Part shown: in pieces, positions 41,402-53,959 of the stretch
Layout of the letters: each line of letters starts with the position of its first letter
How positions within the stretch are numbered: position 1 is the first letter of the stretch
Origin: Trissonchulus latispiculum
Lineage: Eukaryota; Nematoda; Enoplea; Enoplida; Ironidae
Direction: 5' to 3'
NCBI GenBank assembly: GCA_030248195.1
Contig: JASAND010018132.1
Span: 1 to 64,000 of the forward strand
DNA length: 64,000 bases
Notes under the pieces: generated by a model
What the model was told of the DNA's origin: nothing
The model's input: the letters and a program-made list of their open reading frames with translations, nothing else
The model's database searches: none
Position numbers and translations under genes: made by a program

Positions 41402-43160
41402 TATAAATGATAGTCCGAAAGTTGGTACATCCGTTTTTGGAAGGGAGGCGACTTTGGGGGTGGGGGCCATTTTAGGGGAGGAGAGGGGTTTTTATCGGGC
41501 CGCCGACCCTCATAACCGAAATATTTTCTTTAATGATAAATAAAAATGATACTTACAACTTATGACATGTGTTAGATTTGTTGATTTTCTTCTGTTTTCA
41601 TGTTTTGTTTTCATGTTTTCTTCTAATTCTTCCGAATTCGCAGGCGTAAACAAATGTTTCTACTAACGTTTGGGAGAAAGGTGAGTTTCTTCAATTGAGG
41701 GCAACCCTCGAAGAATGAGCATAGTAATGCACCTGATTACTATGTAGTCTTAGACAATCTTCCAGACAATTAGAGAAAGGGGATTCTTAATATTCGTAAA
41801 CAAGCTCCAAAGTTAAGGCAAAGATTTGAGGAGTCTATTTGGAATGGGGAGAAATTCGCCTTTCTGATGAACCAAAGTTATGAACTGTATTGAAATTACG
41901 AAAATTAATTATCACCTAATTAAGTGTTATGATTGTTAACTAAGGCTAATTACTTGCTAGATAATACTTAGCTATTTGTGACTTAAAATTGAACCATATT
42001 CCAGTACAAGTTCTTCTAGTGAAAAGGACGTCATTGTTAGAGAATTTTACTACTTCTTTCCACTTTAGAGAGTTATCTTCTTCACATCTTTCATATAATG
42101 ATCTTGCAATTTAACGTTAATAAACGCTAGGGCATTCTTCTCTTTTGCTAGTCTGAAGAGTAACATCTCCTTTGATTCAAGACTTAGTAACCGATTTTCA
42201 ATCTACTTCTAATTTGCCTAAAGAGTAACAACTCTTACATTGGGGTACTGGTGACCGAATTTACCGTTTTAATTAGTTTTCTTAATAAGACACATTTTAT
42301 TGCGGACATTATGACTGAATTGTCGTTATATTCTCGCTTCTAGGATTGTTTTTGTAAGCGATTTGTGTAACGATTTGTGTAATTTGTTTGACAATTTTAA
42401 ATTTCTTGAGTCAGGATTTTCCTTAATGAGATCCAAACCGAAGTCGATAGTCCTCGACGTAGGTTATTGTGAGCCGAGCAGCTCTGTCTTGACAAATAAT
42501 AAATTAATAATACAGTTACTGCCTGGACGTTTGATTATATTCTTCTGCATGATCAATCATATATAGAGAGTCCGTTTAGGAATGACGGTTAACTTTTGGT
42601 TGATTTTGCTCATTTTTAGGATTAGATTTTATTTTTCCATTACAGATTTCTCCACACGACAACCCGTAACTCAGGACAAATAATCCTAGTATGCCTAGAG
42701 TTGTGACCGGGCCTTGAGTCGGGCCTCGGGACCTAGAACTAGCACTTGTCCTTTCCTAGGACAAGGCCCGGCCCGGGCCCGAGGCCCGAAAAGTTCTGGA
42801 GGCCAGGCCTGAGCCGGGCCTGTCGGGTCTCTCGGGCCTGTCGGGTCTCTCGGGCCTGTCGGGTCTCTCGGGCTTTCGGGATTCTCGGTCTTTTTGAGCC
42901 CGCTGGCTTACAGAATACGCAAAATATGTATTATATACAATTTCATAGTACAATACATACGTATGGGTGGGTGGTATGTGTGTATGCATAAACGATGTGT
43001 TCCCTTCCGCTAACAGCAGACCACCACGCCATGACCAGTTCTTCACAAACTTTCCCACGAGTCACGACAAAGGAAGCGTTTACGTGCATTACTTTTGATT
43101 TGGTGAGATAGGTAGTGACTCAGTTAACAGTTAATAAAATAGTTGCCATTTTTGTTTTCT
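41402..43160. other. No gene recognised; GC-rich block at 42690-42905
   Basis: AT-rich DNA apart from the GC-rich repeat listed separately. The frame 42363-42566 has no recognisable content. Confidence 0.45.
42690..42905. repeat. GC-rich CGGGCC-type repeat, TAGAGTTGTG end
   Basis: The left edge TATGCCTAGAGTTGTGACC is matched, in reverse orientation, by the right edge of 53640-53958. Inside are GGCCCGAAAAGTTCTGGAGG and three tandem copies of a 20-bp GGGCCTGTCGGGTCTCTC unit. Confidence 0.7.
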
Positions 43161-43167
43161 ATCAGTG

Positions 43168-46100
43168 ATGTCCCTGAGCAAGGAAGCTAATTTGGCATTG
43201 CAAAATGTGCTTAAAGCGAATAAACAGCATTTTAAGATTAAGCTTGTGTCCGACCTACCCCAGTTTTCTAAACGATCTTGTACAACTTGGAATAATCCTT
43301 GTGTTGTGGAATCTTACAAAGATGGTTATCCCGCCACCAGCTCAAAAGTTCCAGAGCACTATTGGCTCTGGGTTCATTGTTTTCTTCCAATGTCAGCTCC
43401 TAAAAGTAAGTCAGTACTATTGTAATTTTTTGTAATCAAGTCTCTCAAATTTCCATAAATTTTGGAATCCCTAATTTGCATATAGAGTAGAGTTCCAAAT
43501 TTTGCTTAGCTAAACTACTTCATAGTGTACTTTCATTGATTGAATCTTTGCCGTTGTTGCTTCGCCCTGCTTTTGCTGTTGGCTTGCATTTGATCTGTGG
43601 GTGGATTAAGCTTCGGAAAGGTAATTTTAGATTAACTTGTTATTCAATTTGTTACAAACATTTGAAGACAATATGGTTTTGTTAATGACAGTCAAGTTTA
43701 TGAAAAGGTAGCAAGGTTTGCTAGTTATTTTCTGTTCCCATCTACGTGACTGAATCCTGCGTTGTGCCTCAATTCAACTTGGATATTTCTGTTTTATCCA
43801 AAACAGTTCTGCAGAAATTGCTGTGCTCAGCTTTTTCATTTATTTTCAAAAGTTTTTGGCAAAAAGCAATCACTAAGTTTTCATGTTTTATTTTCTTTTA
43901 TTTAATTATTCAACGGAAGTTTGACTTATTTATTTTCGATTTTGTGTTTAGGCAATAGTTATAGCACAGGAGCATTTGCTCGACATCATCGGAATTACCA
44001 TCCTGAGTGTTTTCTTCATGCTGCTGATTCTGGCAGCGTTGGATCTGTTTCTGGGGACTCCAGCAGTCTACTTAAAACTGGTGGGAGTGCCCATATTACC
44101 GACTACGTTCCATCTAACTTAAACTGACGGAAACCGTGGAGAGGGATGTGAAAGTTGTTCGATACTTAGTTAATCGAATGTTGCCATTAGCTTTGGTTGA
44201 GGATGAATTTTTCAAGGCATTTTTTCTTATTTGTAATTTCAGTTAAATGCTAGACTTGAAGCTTTTATCGCTTATTGTCTGACTACGAATTACAAAATTA
44301 AAGTTAAAGCTGGACCAATACACCGGAGACATAATACCTCGATCTATTGTTGTACTAGTTATGTATATGCTGGTTAAGTTTGATAGGTATACAATCCAAC
44401 TTGCCACGTCCAGCACCGCTGTGGTTTTCTACTGCTTTAATTAACTCTGTCCTGGATAAGTATAATTGTTTTCATTTATTTCATGTTGTTAAAATTGTTT
44501 TTTGGGTTTGTTTGAGGATGGGTACAAGGGCTTTACTCGGAAAACTCACAAATCGGCTAATTCCAGCATTGTATCGAAATACAATGGGCCAGTTAAGCTA
44601 GTTTTTATCTGCCAAAGTGGTGTCCACCGGGGCTGAAATATATGGTGGTGCCACGGTGGACGGCTTGGCAGATCCCTATTGCGGTTTAGAATACTGTGCC
44701 GTAACCGCTCAGTTCGTCACGGTTGGACTCGAATTGGGGTTTTGGTGAGTAGTCTTGCATCTCTATACTATTTGCGAGCTGATTTTTGTTTACTATTTGT
44801 GAGCTGATGTTTTGTATGTTCAGTATTTTATTGCATGTACAGTGCAGCCAAAACTGGAACAAGGTTCGTGTGTGGCTAGACTTGTTGTTATTTGAAACAG
44901 CTTTTTGCTTTGTGTCTGATTCTGTATGCATTCTATCTGATTCTTTATGCCCTCCTGCGTATAACTGGCACTTTTCATGTGCATTTAGGCTTACGATTCC
45001 GGCAAGAAAGATTACACAGCAGTCCAAAATATTATTTCAACGGCATTTGAAACTTTTGGTTTAGATCCTTCGCAAAGGTGGTTTACCACGGACAGTGGAA
45101 GGTAGTTTAGAACTAAACTAAGCAATCGATTGAAGTGAGCACTAAAGTCCGATCTTTTATTTATTTAAATTCGTTTAATTCATGTGTGAGATTGAAAACT
45201 GAAAGCTGAGGAGTGAGATTGCAATTTTTTCCAGTTTTAACCAGAGTCAAGTTCGAAACCTAAACTTATGATACTGTTTTATGTGTACTTGCCACGAGCT
45301 TAATTTGTTGGTGAAGTCAGACTTTTTCAGTGAACCCAAGTGGAAAAATCTTGACAAGTTTCCAGAATTGGGCCTTCAATACTTGTATGATTTGGTTGCC
45401 AAACCTCGACGACCGGTCAATAAGGTGCATTTTTCATTCAGTGATAGTTAACACGGAAGTAATTTTATATGATTCCGATTTGCATAGCAATTCATTCTGA
45501 TACATGTTTATTGTCAGGTACTGAAGCTTAGATGCGTTGCAGTATCGATTGATTTTGTTCATAGTTTTGTGAAGCATGATCCAGACTGATTTTGCTTTCA
45601 GATAAACAGTAGCGGCTTGACGGCTTCCCTGCTACAACCAGCTAGGCAGGATGGCTAACGTCTTTTCTGGCGTTCTTCGAAAGGTATAAACACATTGAAT
45701 TCGGTATTACTTTTAGATTTAACATCTATTATTTAATTTCAGTTTGAGTATTTAAGTGCTTAGTTTTCTGCACTTTATATCTGATAGCGGAATTGAAGGT
45801 CAAATGAAGTGCAGGCACATTAAAAGTTGAAGACAAATCTATAAAAATTCTGTCGAATGTAATTTTTATAGTGTTCTGCAGTTGTTCTGATGCGGATGCT
45901 TGGGGAATGGTGTCCATCTGCACCACGCCTGCCTGCCAAAAGCTTGAAAAACTGGTATCGATACTTAAGCATTTCAAGGATGCGACTACGTATCAGAGCG
46001 AACTTACCTACCCTACATGCAATATGGTCCTGTCACAGATTTGGTGTTTGACAAAACACCTCAAGGTTCTACTTTATTGCAATGATAATGACATTCCAGC

Positions 46101-46909
46101 TTCTATTTAATGTATTTTTGCATTAGACTTTAGTATTTTGTTTCTGCCATTTTCAGTTCAAAACCACTGCAATCTACTGAGCGTATAATTGTTGAAAACA
46201 TTTGTTTCAGGACCTGAGTTCTAATTCGGAGCTGCCCGAATCTCTTCGTAAAGCCTGTGAAAGATCATTGTTAGGAATGCAAACTAGTTGGGGCGAAAGC
46301 ACCGCCGCCTTGAACCTAACAATGCCCATTTAATTGCCAACATCCTGGATATCAGATCACGAGATTGCTACTTCCTGGAATTCGCTGGTGGCTCTTTCAC
46401 CGAAAGGCAAAGTGTGCAGGAAAAGTCGGGAAAACTAGAACTGCAAAAGGTAAATATATAAGTTGTAGCTTGTTTCGTTTTAAGTGTTTCGTTGGAGTAC
46501 ACTTAAATCATCAATCTACGGTATATTCTTGTTTTCTTTTAATGTTTGAAATCAGTGTCTTTGTTGAAATTATCTGTATTTTTAACTACACCTGATTAGA
46601 CTTAATTTTTGATGAAAACTTGATTTTCTTATTCTTTTGTAGCTTATTCCGTTCATCCAGCATCAGCTCGAGCTGGAATTGCGCGACAATCCGGAACTTG
46701 CTTCTCAGTCGCAGGAGAAACGCCCGCGCCCTGATATAAGTCCACCTGCTTCCTGTTTTTTTTGGTTGCACATCCCCAACGAGCGGAAAAAGAACGTTGC
46801 CTCTGCTGATCTGTCTGTTTCCAGCTTACGTAATGTGGCGGAGTCCAATGCAGCTGCAGTAATAAATGTCTATCAAAATTTAAGTTCAGAGTTGGTAAGT
46901 GAACCTTAA
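43168..46909 (+). pseudogene. hAT transposase gene with introns, degraded
   Basis: Pieces in hAT order occur in several frames. FARHHRNYHPE (about 43976-44008) is a BED-finger end. VERDVKVVRYLVNRMLPLAL (about 44140-44200) is the pre-catalytic helix. ATVDGLADPYCGLEYCAVTA (about 44650-44710) is the DDE-domain D region. TAFETFGLDPSQRWFTTDS (about 45035-45100) holds the second D region and CTCHELNLLVKS (about 45287-45322) the CxxH motif. KLEKLVSILKHFKDAT, then ILDIRSRDCYFLE (VLDPRFK-like, about 46340), complete it. Splice sites are kept: donor 43406, acceptor 43951, acceptor 46210, donor about 46449, acceptor 46642, donor 46895. At least one frameshift (near 44120) and no C-terminal dimerisation exon were found. 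Confidence 0.72.
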
Positions 46910-47129
46910 ATGTTCTGGACACTCTGAAACGATTTCTGTTAAACTCTTTAATCAACGCTACGAAGGTTCGGTCCAAGGGCCTTTATAGAAATCATGGCTG
47001 TATAATCACGGATTTTAGTCTGTTATGGAACTTGTGCTCTGGTTTGCCTGCCTACCTACCTCAACGTTGGAGGCTAGTAGAATTTTGACTTAACCTTGAC
47101 CAAATTCTGAAATCTGAAAATTTTTTCAA

Positions 47130-47470
47130 CCCCCCCCATAGTCATTTTTGGGTCGATTTAGGCCAAAAGCTTGCTCATTCGGCCTGGAATGAATTTTTCG
47201 GGCATTGTTTGCACGCTCAGGAACCAATTTTAGGCAATTTAAAGGCAAAATTCTGAAACTTTTTTCGAAATTTTGTGAAATTTTTTGACCCCCCCAAGCA
47301 TTTTCGAGGTTAAAATCGGTTAATTTCATGATATTTTGGGCCTAATAGTTTCTTGGAGCGTTGTTTTCACGCTCAGAACTCGATTTAGGGCGCTTTAAGG
47401 CCACAATTTGAAGTTTTAGGCCAAATTTTGACGAATTTTTGACCCCCCCAATCGACCCACAAAATCGAAA
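47130..47470. repeat. Two diverged ~165-bp tandem units with C tracts
   Basis: Each unit runs from GACCCCCCC or ACCCCCCCC through CACGCTCAG and TTTTAGGC-type words to the next C tract. They form the leader of the gag element. Confidence 0.6.
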
Positions 47471-47887
47471 AATCGCATGAACAAATAGCGATTTTAGCCT
47501 AAAATAGCGGTGAGCCTAGACGCGAATTGCGATTTTAGGCTAGATTCTGTCTGTATTTCGTGTTTTTACAGTGTTTAGGTATTCCCCCTAACCCTTATTT
47601 TCAATTTTTTTTGATCCCAGTGTCGTTTTTGGCATTTTCGAACACTCTTCTGCTTTTTTGAGTCGAAAACAAAAACTCCATTTCGTCTCATTGGTTACAC
47701 TAGCCAGAAATGCTAAAAATGGCGTCGCCCCCTACCCCCTCAATTTGCTATATACGTATATAACTTTTTGGCCAATTTTGCTGTTTTTCGGGCTTTTTTT
47801 GTGTCGGTTATAGGCTCAGTAGTAGTTTTTTGTCAATCAACAATTTGAGTATTTTTGACTTAGATTATTCCCAAAATTAGTGACCCG

Positions 47888-49319
47888 TTGAGTGGAGAAA
47901 ATCCAAGTGAAAATTGGGTCAGCTGGGATAATATTTTTGAAACTTTGGGTTCTTTGGCGGAATTAAATCAAAATCTGGAGACAAGATTACGAGCTCGATT
48001 ACGTGCCGAAAGAGAACACAAAATGGCGGAGCTAAAAAATTTGATTACCCTTTTTAAGGGTCTGAGCAATTATAATGGTCAGACCCCTGACGGCTGGATC
48101 GTCAGTTTTGAATCCATTGCAAATATTACTCGATTTTGCTAGCCAAATTGGGTGAAAAAGTCATCAACCGGCTTTCCACTTTGGGAATGCCTGGTACGTA
48201 CAGAGAGCTAAAAGATGTCTTAAAAACGCTCTATGAGCCGGTTCAACGGACAGCCGTTCAACATTCTCGTAAATTTTATGTACGGCCACAGAAAAAGGAC
48301 GAGAATGTGCAAGATTTTGTGTCCGAAGTGGAAATGTTGGCAAAAAAGGTCTTTGAGAGCGACGACATGAGAGCTGTTAATATTTTCGAGCAACTTCGAA
48401 AAGGCCTGAAGCCTAATTTAAAGACAGTTGGAATTTCGCTTTTATCTGATTTGGAAAATTGGGGCCATACGATGGCTAAATTGAGAAAAATCGTCACTTA
48501 ACTATCCAGACTCGAAGAGGAGTGCGATTCTGATTCAACCGAATCGGATAAATCAGAAGAGCCAGAAAAATCCCCAAGAAGAGACGGGGAAAGGCTAAAG
48601 CCAAGGTTTGTGCAGTTTTGTCAGAATCTCTCGAAAGTTCTAGTGATTAATAGATCAGAGGTTAAAAACTTTGGAGGACGAAATCAAGAAAGTGAAAATA
48701 CGAAATGCTCATATGGATTTGGTTTTGGAACCCACGAAAGGCGAGTCAGCGGACTCAGAAAAGTACCTTCCCTCGTCTAGTGCTGCGTCTGGTGCTGTAA
48801 ATGCTGTTACAGCATCTACGGAAAAAAACGGATAAAACACCAGAAAAAGATCAAGTGGTACAACGAACGTGTTATATGTGTGGCAATCCAAGTCACGTTT
48901 CCCCTCAGTGTGAAATAAATCGGCAAAAAAATTCAGGTTCAAGGAGCAGAGGTAACCCAAATCGTAGAAATTTTGGTGGAAACAGGGGAAATTATGATAA
49001 CCGGCAAAATTATGACGGTTATTCCAACCAAAATTCGGGAGGAGGTTGGAACAGAGGAAATCGAGGATCATATCGCGGTCGAGGAGGCCGTCGGTGAGGC
49101 AACTCCACTAACCAAAACACTCAGGGTGCGAGTATTTTTGTGGATCCGTCTACTGGATGCCTGTTTCAGTCGCATGGACAAGGGCCTTCCCAGCAAAATC
49201 TGGCGATAAACTACTTGACCCCGGTTCAGCCCGAAATGGATTCAACTTCCCAGTTATTACAAGCCTTGCAGAGTTTTAAGGGGAGCACGATAAATTCCGG
49301 GGGTGCTCCTCCGCAGTAA
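47888..49319 (+). pseudogene. Ty3/gypsy-type Gag of a gag-only element
   Basis: The first frame (47888-48142) has TLFKGLSNYNGQTPDGWIVS, a gag matrix/capsid start. A shift at about 48135 leads to LLAKLGEKVINRLSTLGMPG and VQDFVSEVEMLAKKVF (retrotrans_gag domain), ending in an in-frame TAA at 48499. A different frame then gives an S/E/D-rich linker. CYMCGNPSHVSPQC (48870-48911), a perfect CCHC zinc knuckle, follows with a G/N/R-rich tail. Beyond 49100 only Q/S-rich remnants remain. No protease, RT or integrase was found before the 3' LTR, so this is a non-autonomous or internally deleted copy. Confidence 0.72.
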
Positions 49320-52278
49320 ATTCGTTACCCGGAAAGCCAAGTGCATATATCTCCCAGAAAAACCCGCAAATCAACTCGTTGTCTGAAAAAACCCCAACAT
49401 TTTGGAGGGTCTTTCGAAGCTTTTTCCAGATGAAAAGCTTTTTTCAAAATTTGCGCGTTTACTCCTGCGTATGCTAATGTAACGAGGGGCCAACGATCTC
49501 AAAATGCTACGGACAACCCTCGAAGTTTGCTTCAGTCTCAAATGCAAAATGTTTTGCAAAATGTTCATATACGTGCTTTGGCAGAAGCCTTAACCAATGG
49601 CCGCCCCCCCCACCCCAAATTCTTCGATCTCCTCCCCAGGTGAATTTTCAGCAACAAAACCAGTTTTTGAATGGACTGAATAACCAAAGTCAAAGGGTTA
49701 TTCCATTAATGCTGCTATCCATTAATTATCAGTGCTGCGAGAGCAAATCAAATTCGATCTCAATGGCGTTTTGTACAAAATTGCAAATTGCAAATGTGCA
49801 AAAATACGTATAATACTGGGTCACGAAATCAGAACAATTCATTCAACTACAGTCGAAGTCGATTTAATTATCCTGTAAATATATGTTTTTCTGCACGAAC
49901 CAGCTATAATGGCGATAATTTTCGTGGGGCGGCGCTCCCAATTCGAATTCAGAATTGGCGTCCCCCCGCTCAGGAAAGAAGAAATGCATGTTTCAGTGAC
50001 TACTGGTATCCCAGTAACAACAATCAGCGATATCCACGCAACGTGCAGTCCTTGCTGTGCCACGACAACCAAATTTGTTTTTTGAAACAAATAATTCATG
50101 GAATGCGCGCGTGTGGAAAAATCGTAGGTTTCCTGTGGGAAACACTGTGACTTTCTCAAACGCAAGTAGGCGCCAAAATGGGCAACGGCAAGAGGTCACG
50201 ATGGATCAAGCAGTACCAAGTACAAGTACGGCTGGGGTAGGTAGTCAAGGTTCATCAATAAAAAGAAGCGCGACAGTGCGAGTCCCTGATTCGGGGGACA
50301 AAGTATTGAAGGCTTCCAACAGAAAATAGTAGTATTATAAAATTATTAAAATAGTATTATTTTTGAAGTTGAAGTTATTTTTGAAGTATTCTTGAATTGA
50401 AGTTCGCGGACAGGTATACTTTTGCATTCTAACTTTGACATTTCCATTTTGGTATTTTGTTTTGTATTTTTCACTTAAGCTTTGCTGTATATTTATTTAA
50501 AAACTCTAAAAATCCAAAAATATAGAGTTAGTTCTTATGTAGTTTATTTTTTGTACAGTTATTTTTGTATTCTTTTGTAATTATGATAGGGAAATAAGTT
50601 CATGCTTTGTATATTGAGGCAGTGAATTGGAGTTAGATTGTATTTTTACTTAAACCCACCTCATAAAAGCTCAAGTAAAATGACTGTTAACATAATTTTT
50701 CTCTTTTGGAGTGAATCTCTATCAAACGTTGAATTTCTTTTCTATCTTGCGCTTACCTTACCTATAAAATTCTTGGCACAAATCTCAAGTTTACGAATAC
50801 GAGTATTCTTTATAAATGTTTGTCTAACCCCCTTTGTGTTTCAGCTTTCAGCTCTTTCAGTGGTGTTTTTAAGCGGTGCTACACATGGTGCAAGTTGCCG
50901 GTGCTACCAGTACTCCGACCAGGCTCGAGGGCGGGTGCACCAAAGCAGCCATCCTACTGCCATATCGAAGAATGCCTTATATTTGAACTTTTTCATAGTC
51001 ATTTTTGTTTGTCATTCATTGTCATAGTCATTTTATAGTCTTTTTGTCTTCAAAATTTTTTAATTCACTTTAAACTTAGCCTTAAAAGCTTGCCTTAATT
51101 ATTGTCTTCTTGTACTGTTTATATTTGTTCATCTGTTTCGGTTCTGTTGTTTGTTTTTGTTTAGCTAGGTTTTGGATTTGTTTTTGTGGAATTTGTAGGA
51201 ACTCATTTCTTTTGCACGGGGTGAAACGATACCAAAAACATTGAAAACTGAGAAGTTGATAACATGTTGTTAGCTTATGTTTCTTAGGACTTTGTAGGAT
51301 ATGTGATATTTATAATTGTTGTTTGTGAAATTCTATTTGAAATTCTCCTTGAAATCTATTGGGACTCTTGTAGTTTCTTTAAACTGCTATTTGCTAAGGC
51401 GCAATTCCGAGAGATGAGGCTTTAAGCCAAGGGCCAAGAGTTGAGCTAAGGCGGATCGTGCTGTAAATGGCAGTTTCTGTCGTAGCTTCCCTTGTGAACC
51501 TGTAATCATACTGTTATTTTTGTTTGCTGCAATAAGTATATATAGTTTCTTTTGTCATTATATTTTGTCGTGTTTGCTCAACTTTGAATTCTGTTGTATA
51601 GAATAACATGTACCTTTTTATTCTGTACTTGTCTAGTTTAGGGTTTTGTTGCTGTTACCATAAATGTTGTATTCTACTGCTGTACAGATACCATGTCATA
51701 TATAACCTTTTGAAATCTTGTTTTACAGCATAACACTTGTCATATTTTACTCTCTGTACAGTCATTTATTTTTGCATTGTCTGGCCAGTATATAACTATC
51801 ATTGTAAGAGTGTAAGTTTTGTGTGTTGGGATGAGTTGAGTGAATAGGGTTTTCTAACCATAGAGGCATTTGGGTACTGCCTTTTTCATATGAGGTTTCG
51901 ATTCCTTATATTCTGTTTCTAATTATTCTTTTTTCCTTGCCTAAATTTGAATCGCAGTATCGTTTAAAATGTTATCATGTTACGTTGAAGTAAGTAGTTA
52001 ATCCCCGGTTTCGATTTGCCTGCATTTGACTACCAGCTTCGCTACCAAACTTTTCTTTAAACCTTGTACTTTGGTTTGTAAGTCGCTTGGCTTACTTCTG
52101 AAGTTACTTTTCTTTCATGGGCAGTAAAAGCGCCAGGACTTCTTACGGTTGCTTACTGGTCGCCCATGTAGTTTTCTTTTCCTGAAATTTTGCATCTGTT
52201 TTTAATTCATGAATTATGGTAGCAACCCTCGTTATTTCTGAATTTTTAGCAGACGCTAAAAACTTTCGCAGGGGGATG
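49320..52278. other. Non-coding remainder of the gag element
   Basis: Q/N-rich broken frames to about 50330, then T-rich DNA without recognised coding. CGCAGGGGGATGA at about 52269-52281 resembles a polypurine tract just before the LTR. Confidence 0.45.
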
Positions 52279-52369
52279 ATGTGAAAAACTATCAATTATA
52301 GTCTGCGATTCTACAAACTTTATAACAACCGACCAATCTAATCATCTCAAACAGCAACCATTTTGCTTA

Positions 52370-52432
52370 TATAAAAGATAGCTTAATCGCATATCTAATC
52401 AGTGTTGGTATTGTTTATGTAACGGACGGTCG
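52370..52432 (+). promoter_or_regulatory. LTR core promoter (TATA-Inr-DPE)
   Basis: TATAAAAG from 52370 (-31), Inr ATCAGTGT with start A at 52401, AACGGACGGTCG covering the motif-ten/DPE region, with GGTCG exactly at +28 to +32 (52428-52432). Confidence 0.75.
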
Positions 52433-52499
52433 GGCTTTCGAGCCACATTTATGTATTAGCTGTGCGTGCCTTATTATGGAGTAAATCGTAAGTTACTTT

Positions 52500-52505
52500 A
52501 ATAAA
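52500..52505 (+). promoter_or_regulatory. LTR polyadenylation signal AATAAA
   Basis: About 100 bases after the predicted LTR start site, as expected for an R region. Confidence 0.65.
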
Positions 52506-52659
52506 CACATTGTTACGCCAACCTCCACTCATGTTTGATTAGGGTAGGAAGTTAGGTTAGGATTCTATTTTTGGAGTAGTTGCACCCTTAGGAGAACCTG
52601 CATCAGATTCGCCAAGCAATTTCCGGTTTAGTAACCGGACAGTAAACCGGGGATTGATA

Positions 52660-53187
52660 CTGAAAAGTTCTCAGGTTCTGGTTCTTACTTTTAAATGCTC
52701 AGGTTTTGGTTCTTACTTTTAACAAGAATCTTAAAGCTTACCTTGACTAATTTAAAAACATTTTCCCTAGCTAATGCCTCCGGCCTGACGGGCCTGTCGG
52801 CCCGCTCGAAAACTAAGCCTAAACCTAAACCCCCCCTTAACCCCTAGAACCCCAAGATTAGACGGTTGTTGTAACGGATCCAGTATCATAAAAAATAAAG
52901 AACCCCGAGACCTCGTAAAACCCCATAAAGAATGTTTCAAAAAACAGCTGGGCGGAAAATCAGCAAAAGGTAAACTTTACTTGGACCGATTAGAGGGAAA
53001 CTTTAAGTGTCTAATTTCCTATAAAGCCTTTGATTTAATCCACTGCTAGCTTCGATGCTGCGCACGCATCTGCGCAGCTTCATAAGCAAAGAAATAATAT
53101 CATGCACCACTGAAGACCCTGTTACTGTCTTCTGAGATGAACCCGCAAACAATAGTGTTAGGCACGTGAGCTTTCTGGAGTTCAAAT

Positions 53188-53221
<34 letters not shown>

Positions 53222-53640
53222 CAATCACATCAATGTACTACTAGTGTTGTACTAGATTCATAAAGGTGTAAATTTAGCAGGTGACCGATTAACTCTATAT
53301 TGTAAAAGCCACATAATATATGGTACTCTACAGTAACGATAGGCCCTAACGCAATAATTAGACTCGCTATCGAATTCAGTTTCAGTAAAAGTATGAATTG
53401 CAGAAGTATGTGCAGGCTGTTGTCAATAGAAGTCTGTTGTAAACTCGCATACTAAAGTTGACCAAAATAAAGGATTAAAGCAATAAACCTACTATGTCTT
53501 AGGCAAATGAAACTCTAAGAATGACTGTGATTAGAAATTAGCACTAGACTGGTTATTTCAATGGGATTCGGCACAAGAACTATTAAATATAAGGTCATGA
53601 ATTGGCATAGTCAGTCTTCTAGCGGAACTCGGGCAGAGTA
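52660..53640. other. No gene; simple repeats
   Basis: AT-rich. A (CAAT)n tract lies at 53188-53220 and a TGCTGCGCA-type palindrome at 53056-53078. Confidence 0.5.
53188..53220. repeat. (AATC)n microsatellite
   Basis: Eight tandem AATC units followed by degenerate copies. Confidence 0.92.
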
Positions 53641-53958
53641 GCAGCGGCACCATCCCATTACACATACCCAATTTTGGGCTTCGACTCGGGCTCGGGTCTC
53701 TCGTGCTTCGACTCGGACTCGGGGTCTCTCGTGCTTTGACTCGGGCCCGGGCCTCTCAGGGCTTGATCCGGGCCTCGGGCCTTGCCTAGGGCTTCGGGCT
53801 GGGCTTCAGGATTGATTCGGGCCTGTCGGGCCGCTCGGGGCTATCGGGCCTGGCTCGGGCCTTCGGGCTTCGGGCCCGAGGCCCGGCCCGAAAAGTTGTT
53901 GAGGCCCGGGCCCGGCCCGGAAAATTTCTTAACGGCACAACTCTAAGTATGCCCATTA
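53640..53958. repeat. GC-rich CGGGCC/GACTCGG repeat
   Basis: Decayed GACTCGGGCTCGG units grade into GGCCCGGCCCGAAAAGTTG and GGCCCGGAAAATTTC. It ends GGCACAACTCTAAGTATGC, the mirror of the 42.69-kb edge. Confidence 0.7.
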
Positions 53959-53959
53959 G

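Larger units (their letters stand above)
52280..52650 (+). mobile_element. 3' LTR (or solo LTR)
   Basis: Begins TGTGAAAAAC after a purine tract. It holds a full TATA-Inr-DPE promoter and AATAAA at 52500-52505. The downstream edge near ACCGGACAGTAAACCGG is uncertain. A relative of its 3' half lies at 25322-25425 in reverse. No matching 5' LTR was found upstream of 47.1 kb. Confidence 0.6.

Noticed and set aside
41078..41543. Pro/Thr-rich and Gly-rich frames
   Set aside because: Same minisatellite in the right inverted repeat, not genes.
42746..43058. Arg/Pro-rich frames over the GC-rich block
   Set aside because: Tandem GC-rich repeat translation; no conservation of frame expected.
46586..46976. 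Minus-strand frames within the hAT region
   Set aside because: They are shadows of a plus-strand hAT exon that has proper splice sites.
50638..51038. Hydrophobic plus-strand frame as a membrane protein
   Set aside because: T-rich DNA gives F/L/I-rich frames by chance; it lies in the non-coding 3' part of an LTR element.
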